A DNA stretch of 8,839 nt from Dehalococcoidales bacterium. GTDB lineage: Bacteria > Chloroflexota > Dehalococcoidia > Dehalococcoidales > UBA2162. The notes under the pieces were generated by a model. It saw only the letters and a list, made by a program, of their open reading frames with translations. It did not search any database and was not told where the DNA came from. The stretch lies in the NCBI GenBank assembly GCA_002685815.1, contig NYYM01000067.1, positions 1 to 8,839 of the forward strand, given 5' to 3'. The translations under genes were made by a program, and so were the position numbers. Below are positions 1-6,093 of the stretch, piece after piece (the stretch's first letter is position 1; each line of letters starts with the position of its first letter).

Positions 1-2
1 AA

Positions 3-230
3 GAGGTAAAAGCTTATATCCTGAAAAACCCGGAAAATCGTTTGAAGGATAAAGACGGCAGCCCTATCTTCGAAGAACCTCTGGTGGGCTTCGCTGATGG
101 AGACGATTCGCTCTTCCAGGGGTATAAAAGTATCATCGGTGATTTTCACCTGACCCTCCGGGAGGTACTGAGGAAATATCTTCAGGAACACTCAAAATGT
201 GAACTGAGGATTACCAGACTAGAGACTTGA
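3..230 (+). CDS. 3' end of an upstream gene, possibly a QueG-like iron-sulfur protein fragment (partial)
   Basis: The frame is open from the left edge, so the true start is outside the window; a TTG at 42 is only an internal codon. The visible 75 codons end with TGA at 228-230. The segment PIFEEPLVGFADGDDSLF and the following IIGDFHLTLREVL resemble, from memory, the N-terminal region of proteins annotated as epoxyqueuosine-reductase-like or 4Fe-4S double-cluster proteins. In those proteins this segment is followed by several hundred residues with cysteine clusters. Here the frame stops about 30 residues later, after a charged tail, and no ferredoxin cysteine motif is present. It may therefore be a truncated remnant or a short standalone protein. 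The stop codon overlaps the -35 box of the next transcription unit. The family assignment is tentative; the existence of an open frame is clear. Confidence 0.5.
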   Translation, partial: EVKAYILKNPENRLKDKDGSPIFEEPLVGFADGDDSLFQGYKSIIGDFHLTLREVLRKYLQEHSKCELRITRLET

Positions 231-255
231 CAATCGAATACGCTGCCCTTATCAT
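227..255 (+). promoter_or_regulatory. Sigma70-type promoter for the tetR-men operon
   Basis: TTGACA at 227-232 matches the -35 consensus exactly. After a 17-base spacer, TATCAT at 250-255 matches five of six bases of the -10 consensus. Transcription would begin near 261-263, about 37 bases before the TetR start codon. The -35 box overlaps the stop codon of the upstream reading frame. This is the only strong promoter-like sequence I found ahead of the operon, and it probably drives tetR, menF, menD and menH together. Confidence 0.8.
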
Positions 256-268
256 AAGCACGTATTAC

Positions 269-288
269 TAGACCAACCGGTCTGTCTA
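269..288. promoter_or_regulatory. Probable TetR-family operator (20-base imperfect palindrome)
   Basis: The sequence TAGACCAACCGGTCTGTCTA has matching bases in eight of ten symmetric pairs: outer arms TAGAC/GTCTA and a central ACCGGT core. It lies just downstream of the predicted transcription start and 10 bases before the TetR start codon. Palindromes with GACC/GGTC arms are typical of operators bound by TetR-family dimers. A bound repressor here would block initiation or early elongation, giving autoregulation and control of the men genes behind it. The operator role is inferred from position and symmetry. Confidence 0.75.
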
Positions 289-298
289 TAAGGTATTT

Positions 299-931
299 AT
301 GGCTAAAAACACCCAAGTCGAAACGGCCTCCCGAGAACGGATTCTGGATGCAGCCCTGGAAGTATTAGCCAAACGGGGTTATTCGAGTGCTGGAGTGCAG
401 GAAATTATCAGCCTATCAAGCACTTCTAAAGGCAGTTTTTATTTCCACTTTCCAAGTAAAGAACGAATGGTAATGTCCCTTCTGGAGCGTATGAGTGATA
501 AGCTGATAGAAAAGGTGACGGATTCGGTAAAAAACCAGCCTACACCTCTTCACCGCGTCGCCGCAAGTATACGTGTCCTGATGACCACCTTTGCACGCAA
601 GCGAAACGTTGCTCAGGTCTTATTGCTTAATATTGTCGGTAATGGGAAATCCACTGACAAGAAATTCCTGCCGATACGGGAAAAATTCTCCAAATTGATA
701 CAACAAGAGTTGGATGCGGCTGTAAGTTCGAACCAGATTAGACCTATGGACACTCTCCTCGTGTCCAGAATCTGGGTCGGCGGCTTCCATGAAGTGATTT
801 TGCACTGGCTGCTGGCCGGCCAGCCCGGCCCACTGACCTCTGTCACCCCTACTCTTCAAAACGTGCTACTCAAGAGTGTAGGGGCTGACTCCGCCGAATT
901 TATGACTCAAAACGGAAAGTCAAACCGATGA
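299..931 (+). CDS. TetR/AcrR-family transcriptional regulator
   Basis: A 210-residue protein, normal length for the family. Residues about 10-60 form the TetR DNA-binding domain: an RERILDAALEVLAKRGY first helix, then a helix-turn-helix ending in the typical SKGSFYFHFPSKE segment (residues 43-55). The remaining 150 residues are a helical ligand-binding and dimerisation domain whose sequence does not reveal the ligand. The ATG at 299 has a modest AAGG ribosome-binding site at 290-293. The gene sits directly behind a strong promoter and a palindromic operator, and its TGA overlaps the menF ATG as ATGA. It is thus the first gene of the menaquinone operon and most likely represses that operon. 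The effector could be a pathway intermediate, a quinone or another lipophilic compound; this is inference. Confidence 0.93.
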   Translation: MAKNTQVETASRERILDAALEVLAKRGYSSAGVQEIISLSSTSKGSFYFHFPSKERMVMSLLERMSDKLIEKVTDSVKNQPTPLHRVAASIRVLMTTFARKRNVAQVLLLNIVGNGKSTDKKFLPIREKFSKLIQQELDAAVSSNQIRPMDTLLVSRIWVGGFHEVILHWLLAGQPGPLTSVTPTLQNVLLKSVGADSAEFMTQNGKSNR

Positions 932-2343
932 CCAGTGTTATGTTGCAAACGCCGACCAGTGATGCTTTAGCGGAATTTCTTACTCAGGGGCGGGAAATTG
1001 CCATCCAGTCAAATAAACCCGTACTGACCAGTTTTTCTCATCGCCTGCACGATGATATCGATTGCCTGTCCCTTTTTGCTAACATCGGAAAGTCCAATGG
1101 TTACCGCGCATTCTGGGGGAGGCCGGCGCAGGATTTCTGGCTGGTAGGCAAAGGCAACGCTGCCGGGTTAGTTTTTAACGGCTCTCAAGCTATGGATGAA
1201 GCAGTACAAGCGTATCGTTCTCTTCTGGAGAATGCTCTTATCGAAGCTCCTGATATACCCGGGACAGGACCGGTATGTATGGGAGGGTTCCGCTTTGATC
1301 CCCAAGCGCCCAAAGATGCCGATTGGAGTGACTTCTCAGATGCCGGAATGGTACTGCCCCAGTTTCTTTTTACCCGGTCAGTGTCCGCTTTCTGGCTGAC
1401 AGTCAACGCAATCATAGAGTCGGATACGGATGTCGCGATGCGCGCTAAAGAACTGGTAACTGAACTCCAGAATCTTGATACCGATCCATTGGACGGAAAT
1501 TACCAACCTGAAATAAAAAAGGTGACTCAGGATTATTTGCCCCAATACTGTGAGTACGTGCGGAGCGCTCTCAGAAATATCGAAGAAGGATTACTCGCTA
1601 AAGTAGTGCTTGCTCGTCGTAAGATTTTATACGCCGAAGAGCCCTTCTCGATAGATAGCGCCATCAAACAACTTACCACCAACTATCCGGACTGTGTTAT
1701 ATTCGCTTTCGATAATGGCAAATCCATCTTTTTCGGAGCCACACCGGAGAGTCTGGCCAGTGTTAGCAACGGTATATTAAACCTCACCTGTCTGGCTGGC
1801 AGCACTGCTCGGGGCGCCACTCCTGAAGAAGATTACGAATTTGAGCGTCAGCTATTCGAGAGTCAGAAAGAAAGATGGGAACATAATGCCGTTGTAGCCA
1901 CGGTAACAGAGTCACTGCAGGATTTATGCCGTGAACTGAATTGGGACAGTGAATTAAATGTATTAAAACTAAGGAACGTTCAACATCTGCTCACATCGGT
2001 CACCGCCAATCTCCATTCCGGAAATAATATTTCCGATGTGGTGAAAAAGCTGCATCCTACTCCGGCCGTAGCCGGCGTACCGACCAGCGAGGCGATGAGT
2101 TTCATCCGTCAAAACGAGGGTGACCGTGGCTGGTATGCTGCTCCTGTGGGTTGTATTGACCACATGGGAGGAGGAGAGTTTGTCGTGGCAATCAGATCGG
2201 CTCTTCTACTCGACAAACGGGCAATTCTGTACGCCGGAGCAGGTATTGTCAAAGGGTCCGACCCGGAACAGGAGTTCCAGGAAACTGAGTTAAAATTCCA
2301 GCCTATACTGTCAGCTCTACATGGTAGAAATAATGTCATTTGA
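928..2343 (+). CDS. menF: Isochorismate synthase MenF
   Basis: Converts chorismate to isochorismate, the committed step of the Men pathway. The 471-residue protein has the chorismate-binding fold in its C-terminal half. Visible signatures are LLAKVVLAR (222-230), whose Lys225 matches the general-base lysine of isochorismate synthases; LAGSTARG (289-296); KERWEH (314-319), with a probable Mg2+-binding Glu318; HPTPAVAGVPT (376-386); and a C-terminal SDPEQEFQETELK (444-456) with metal-binding glutamate. The N-terminal 190 residues are less conserved, as usual. The ATG at 928 overlaps the tetR stop (ATGA) and follows GGAAAG at 914-919. The last 11 bases overlap menD. Salicylate synthases and EntC share the fold, but linkage to menD, menH, menC, menB and menA decides for MenF. 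Confidence 0.95.
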   Translation: MTSVMLQTPTSDALAEFLTQGREIAIQSNKPVLTSFSHRLHDDIDCLSLFANIGKSNGYRAFWGRPAQDFWLVGKGNAAGLVFNGSQAMDEAVQAYRSLLENALIEAPDIPGTGPVCMGGFRFDPQAPKDADWSDFSDAGMVLPQFLFTRSVSAFWLTVNAIIESDTDVAMRAKELVTELQNLDTDPLDGNYQPEIKKVTQDYLPQYCEYVRSALRNIEEGLLAKVVLARRKILYAEEPFSIDSAIKQLTTNYPDCVIFAFDNGKSIFFGATPESLASVSNGILNLTCLAGSTARGATPEEDYEFERQLFESQKERWEHNAVVATVTESLQDLCRELNWDSELNVLKLRNVQHLLTSVTANLHSGNNISDVVKKLHPTPAVAGVPTSEAMSFIRQNEGDRGWYAAPVGCIDHMGGGEFVVAIRSALLLDKRAILYAGAGIVKGSDPEQEFQETELKFQPILSALHGRNNVI

Positions 2344-4123
2344 AAACAGGAATTATGCCTTCGCCGGAGCTTTCGTGGACGAGCTTACCCGTTCTGGGCT
2401 GCGGCATGTTTGCATTTGTCCAGGTTCACGTTCATCGCCGCTGGCTATTTCTTTTGCTCGAAATACTCACATAAGAAAATGGATTCACCTCGACGAGCGT
2501 TCAGCGGCCTTCTTTGCCCTGGGGATAGCCAAATATCTGAATGAACCTGTCGCTTTAGTCTGTAGTTCCGGAACAGCCGCAGTCAACTTTTTACCGGCTA
2601 TAGTAGAGGCATGTCAATCTTCGACACCTTTACTGGTGCTTACTGCTGATAGACCACCCGAACTTGTAGGCTGGGGCGCTCTTCAGACTATCGACCAGAC
2701 GCAACTATACGGTAGCCACGTCAAGTGGTCGGTGAATGTGCCTCCGCCGGAAGCTACTCCTTCTTTGATATCATTCGTCCGTTCACTGGCCGGGCGAGCT
2801 TTCGCCGTAGCGAACGATACACCTCAAGGGACAGTGCATCTCAACTTCCCATTTCGTGAACCACTGGAACCGGCCGCCGTACCTTCCGACCTGCCCGATA
2901 GTCAGAGTCAAAAAAGCGAGGATTATCAGGGACGCCCTGAGGAACGACCTTTTTTGAAGAGTATTTCCACTGAGAGAGCCCCTGCATCAGAAAAGATACA
3001 GCAACTTGCCTCTGAGTTAACTTCCCAAGAACGGGGACTTATCATCTGCGGACCTGACTCAAATAAGAACCCGGCAGCAGACGTAGTTACCATGGCACAG
3101 CGCCTCTGCTACCCAATCCTGGCTGATTGCCAGTCACAGACAAGATGCGGACCTCACGACCGGAGCTTGGTCATCGATTGCTATGACTCCTTTATCGATG
3201 ACAGGGAATTGAAAACCTCGCTCGTGCCGCAGGTGGTGCTCCGTTTCGGCGCTTTACCTGTCTCCAAACCTCTGACCGGATACCTCCAGCAACACCCCAC
3301 GGCCCGTCATATATTAATCGACGATTCCGGCTGGAGAGACCCTTTCCATTTAACAGGCGAGATCTGGCATATAGGCACCTCAACATTCTGTAAACAGATA
3401 ACCCCTTTCCTGAAAAGTAAAACGACCGACGGGGAATGGAGTGAACGCTGGCGAAGTCTGGCGGAGAAAGCTGGCAACGCCATCCGACATGAACTCTCGG
3501 AAACGAATGATATGTTCGAAGGGAAGGTCTTCACCGAACTGAAGCAGTTTCTACCTGCGGGTAGCATCCTCTTTGCTGGCAACAGCATGCCGGTTAGAGA
3601 TATGGATACATTTTTCCCGTCTTCCGAGTTACCTGTCCGCTTCATGGCAAACCGCGGGGCCAGTGGCATCGATGGCGTCACTTCCACTGCCCTCGGTGTC
3701 AGCGCTGTCTCTCAAGACAGATTGGTGCTGGTAATAGGCGATATCAGTTTCTATCACGATATGAACGGTCTCGTGGCAGCTAGGAACTTCGGCCTTAATG
3801 CCACTATAATCGTCGTAAATAATAACGGCGGGGGAATTTTCTCGTTCATGCCACAAGTCGATTATGAAGATGTCTTTGAGCCATATTTTGCCACACCACA
3901 CGGTTTGACCTTCAAAGCCGCAGCCGAGTTATACGAGCTCGATTATTGTCTGGCTGACAACTGGGAGAAGTTCAGAGAAGCGGTTGAAATAAGTCTGGTG
4001 GGAAATAAAACAACGGTTATCGAGGTTCCAGGCGACCGGAAATTGAATGTAATGTTACACCAGCAGATACGAAACGCAGTAGTATCTCAAATCCATCAAA
4101 ATGATGGGGCTCGCGATGACTAG
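2333..4123 (+). CDS. menD: SEPHCHC synthase MenD (thiamine diphosphate enzyme)
   Basis: Decarboxylates 2-oxoglutarate and adds the resulting unit to isochorismate, giving 2-succinyl-5-enolpyruvyl-6-hydroxy-3-cyclohexene-1-carboxylate (SEPHCHC). With the start at 2333 it has 596 residues, about the family length. Motifs in order: CPGSRSSPLA (29-38); HLDERSA (52-58), with Glu55 as the cofactor-activating glutamate; SSGTAAVNFLPA (78-89); NSMPVRDMD (417-425); NRGASGIDG (440-448); and the thiamine diphosphate/Mg2+ motif from GD at 469 through HDMNGL to NNNGGGIFSF (496-505). An in-frame ATG at 2321 would add four residues but has no ribosome-binding site, whereas GGTAGA precedes the ATG at 2333. 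The start overlaps the menF end by 11 bases, pointing to translational coupling. Confidence 0.96.
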   Translation: MSFENRNYAFAGAFVDELTRSGLRHVCICPGSRSSPLAISFARNTHIRKWIHLDERSAAFFALGIAKYLNEPVALVCSSGTAAVNFLPAIVEACQSSTPLLVLTADRPPELVGWGALQTIDQTQLYGSHVKWSVNVPPPEATPSLISFVRSLAGRAFAVANDTPQGTVHLNFPFREPLEPAAVPSDLPDSQSQKSEDYQGRPEERPFLKSISTERAPASEKIQQLASELTSQERGLIICGPDSNKNPAADVVTMAQRLCYPILADCQSQTRCGPHDRSLVIDCYDSFIDDRELKTSLVPQVVLRFGALPVSKPLTGYLQQHPTARHILIDDSGWRDPFHLTGEIWHIGTSTFCKQITPFLKSKTTDGEWSERWRSLAEKAGNAIRHELSETNDMFEGKVFTELKQFLPAGSILFAGNSMPVRDMDTFFPSSELPVRFMANRGASGIDGVTSTALGVSAVSQDRLVLVIGDISFYHDMNGLVAARNFGLNATIIVVNNNGGGIFSFMPQVDYEDVFEPYFATPHGLTFKAAAELYELDYCLADNWEKFREAVEISLVGNKTTVIEVPGDRKLNVMLHQQIRNAVVSQIHQNDGARDD

Positions 4124-4985
4124 CATAACACTTGACACCCTCGCTAGCTCATGTCTGAACATAGAGCGAACCGGCCATGGTCCGCCAATCCTGGCTCTTC
4201 ATGGCTTCAGCGGCAATCTGTCATCCTGGGATTCTTTTTCAGAAGCGGCTCAGAGCGAATTTTCCCTGATTACTCTCGATATTCTCGGCCACGGCAACTC
4301 TGATTCCCCGAATAATCCGGAACTGTACGGTATGGAAAATACGGTAAAGGCATTGGGAGAATTACTGGACAAACTGGACATTTCGCATGTCCACTGGCTG
4401 GGCTATTCTATGGGAGGACGCATTGCTCTGGCCGCTGGTATTCTTTTGAACAAGCGTACTCTGAGCGTGACCCTTGAAAGCTCTTCTCCTGGTTTTGCCA
4501 CTCCGGAGGAGAGAGAGACGCGTATAATTAGCGACGAATCATTAGCCGATAAAATCGAAGCAGAAGGTATTCCAGCCTTCGTAGATTACTGGGAAGCACT
4601 GCCCTTATGGGCAAGTCAGGTAAGATTACCTGATACGGTTAAGCAAAAACTCAGATTGCAGCGCCTGAAGAATAATCCTGTTGGACTGGCTAATAGCCTC
4701 AGGAGTATCGGCACCGGAGCCCAGCCGTCATTTCACGACCGCCTTGGGCAGCTTCAAGCTCCCGCTCTCTTCATCGCCGGAGAGGAAGACGAAAAATTCG
4801 TTGACATTTCTCAGCAAATGCACGGTGTCTTGACGAACAGCCAGCTTATCATAGTGAAAGAAAGCGGACATACCGTGCACCTGGAACAGCCTGACACCTT
4901 TAACCAGACTGTCCTGGGATTTCTCAGGGCAGTTAATGATTCAAATATTCCTGAAGTCCAAACAGGGAGCCAACCGAACCGATGA
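4116..4985 (+). CDS. menH: SHCHC synthase MenH (alpha/beta hydrolase)
   Basis: Removes pyruvate from SEPHCHC to form 2-succinyl-6-hydroxy-2,4-cyclohexadiene-1-carboxylate (SHCHC). The 289-residue protein has the alpha/beta-hydrolase layout: oxyanion-loop LHGFSGN (28-34), nucleophile elbow GYSMGGR with Ser98, catalytic Asp225 in GEEDEKF, and His252 in ESGHTVHLEQP. The stretch NPVGLANSLRSIGTGAQPS (187-205) and the WEALPL lid segment (159-164) are typical of MenH rather than general hydrolases. In-frame ATGs at 4101 and 4104 are possible starts, but the ATG at 4116 is preferred because GGGG at 4106-4109 lies at ribosome-binding distance and the protein then overlaps menD by eight bases. Its 3' end overlaps the 3' end of the oppositely oriented menC by 53 bases. 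Confidence 0.93.
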   Translation: MTSITLDTLASSCLNIERTGHGPPILALHGFSGNLSSWDSFSEAAQSEFSLITLDILGHGNSDSPNNPELYGMENTVKALGELLDKLDISHVHWLGYSMGGRIALAAGILLNKRTLSVTLESSSPGFATPEERETRIISDESLADKIEAEGIPAFVDYWEALPLWASQVRLPDTVKQKLRLQRLKNNPVGLANSLRSIGTGAQPSFHDRLGQLQAPALFIAGEEDEKFVDISQQMHGVLTNSQLIIVKESGHTVHLEQPDTFNQTVLGFLRAVNDSNIPEVQTGSQPNR

Positions 4986-6069
4986 CTTCAGTGCCGTACT
5001 TCTTGAGCAGTCCTGACCCCACCTTCACCCCTAGACCGGGTCGTTCCGGTGTCATCAGGCGACCTTTTTCAGGCAACAACAGCGGGTATGTTAAATCCTG
5101 TTCGAATAGAAGACCAGTAGCCAGCCCATGTGAATATGGCTGCTCAGAAAAAGCAGCAGCCAGATGGGTACCAGCAGCAATGCCTACTCCCGATTCGAGA
5201 GACGTGGTAACCACCACCGAGCGTCCCGCTTTAATGGCTTCATTCGCTATTTCCATTCCTGCGTTTATACCTCCTACTTTCGCTGCTTTGATAATGAATA
5301 TGTCAGCGGCTTCGGTATCGAGAAGGTTTTGCAGGTCTTCAATTGAACTCAGTGACTCGTCTGCCGCCAGCGGTACGGGCACAGACCGCCGCACTTCAGC
5401 CAGCCCGGCTACATCTGAGGCTACTATGGGTTGCTCGACATACTCTATCTGGAATCGAGATAATCGGCCGATAGATTCGATTGCCTGCTTGACACTCCAA
5501 GCCTGGTTCGGGTCCAGACGCAGTTTCACCTCTGAACCGACCGCCTCTCGCACCGCAGAGACCAATTTTTCATCTTCCTCTAATAAGCCTCCACCCACCT
5601 TGAGTTTCAAACTGGTAAAACCCTGCTCTATAGCTTCTCGTGCGGCGAGTACCGCTTGTTCAAGCGCTTCAGGGGCAATGAGAGCGTTGACGAAAAGTGA
5701 TGACGGTTTGCTGCCCAGCAGCGCGGCTACAGGCAGCCCTTCAGCCTGTCCTTTTATATCCAGCAAGGCAGTTTCGATACCAAAGCGTGGGGAAGTTGGT
5801 AAATTCCATTCCGGCAAACCATTTTCCAGACCTCTGGTTTCGACTTCAAGTAAATCGGGAGCGGATTTCTCCAGAATTTCAGCAACCACACCCACTTCCT
5901 CCGGGCTACTTGCTCCGACTGGTGATGCTTCACCGATGCCAACAATTCCTTCATTGGTCACCAAAAATAAGAGTAGCCCGCAGCGAGAAGTCGCTTCGCT
6001 TTCAGAAGTAACGTACTTGTTGCTGAACGGTAGAGAATACCCGTGCCAGGCTATGCCGCTGAGTTTCAA
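4933..6069 (-). CDS. menC: o-Succinylbenzoate synthase MenC (enolase superfamily), inverted in the operon
   Basis: Dehydrates SHCHC to o-succinylbenzoate. The 378-residue protein shows the muconate-lactonizing-enzyme-subgroup active site: LKLKVG (154-159) with Lys157, RLDPNQAW with Asp186, YVEQP with Glu212, AADESL with Asp237, and IIKAAKVGG with Lys261. The three acids bind Mg2+ and the two lysines are the acid/base pair; their spacing fits the OSBS/N-succinylamino-acid-racemase type. Dipeptide epimerases share these residues, but context favours MenC. The start is TTG at 6067-6069, supported by a perfect AGGAGG five bases upstream on the minus strand. It is the only gene in the cluster on the minus strand. 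The last 16 or so codons read antisense through the end of menH and look like an extension past the usual family terminus. Confidence 0.9.
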   Translation of the reverse strand: MKLSGIAWHGYSLPFSNKYVTSESEATSRCGLLLFLVTNEGIVGIGEASPVGASSPEEVGVVAEILEKSAPDLLEVETRGLENGLPEWNLPTSPRFGIETALLDIKGQAEGLPVAALLGSKPSSLFVNALIAPEALEQAVLAAREAIEQGFTSLKLKVGGGLLEEDEKLVSAVREAVGSEVKLRLDPNQAWSVKQAIESIGRLSRFQIEYVEQPIVASDVAGLAEVRRSVPVPLAADESLSSIEDLQNLLDTEAADIFIIKAAKVGGINAGMEIANEAIKAGRSVVVTTSLESGVGIAAGTHLAAAFSEQPYSHGLATGLLFEQDLTYPLLLPEKGRLMTPERPGLGVKVGSGLLKKYGTEVIGSVGSLFGLQEYLNH

Positions 6070-6074
6070 TAATC

Positions 6075-6080
6075 CCTCCT
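6075..6080 (-). promoter_or_regulatory. Ribosome-binding site that fixes the menC TTG start
   Basis: On the minus strand this reads AGGAGG, a perfect Shine-Dalgarno sequence, five bases before the TTG at 6069. It is the reason for choosing a non-ATG start. It forms one arm of a small inverted repeat with the CoA-transferase ribosome-binding site. Confidence 0.85.
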
Positions 6081-6089
6081 TTCTGGAGG
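6075..6089. repeat. Inverted repeat pairing the two divergent ribosome-binding sites
   Basis: CCTCC at 6075-6079 and GGAGG at 6085-6089 are perfect complements separated by a five-base loop. On the + transcript GGAGG is the CoA-transferase ribosome-binding site. On the minus transcript the other arm becomes GGAGG and serves menC. In either RNA the stem would cover the ribosome-binding site. The stem is only five base pairs and follows almost automatically from two facing Shine-Dalgarno sequences, so a regulatory role is open. Confidence 0.6.
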
Positions 6090-6093
6090 CGCT

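Noticed and set aside
2321..2332. Upstream ATG at 2321 as the menD start
   Set aside because: It lacks a ribosome-binding site, and the residues it adds are not part of the conserved MenD N-terminus. The ATG at 2333 has GGTAGA at suitable distance.
5032..5053. Second TetR-operator-like sequence (TAGACCGGG...CCGGTGTC) inside menC
   Set aside because: It shares only part of the arm with the 269-288 palindrome, has poor symmetry, and falls on conserved Arg-Pro-Gly codons of menC that explain the bases.
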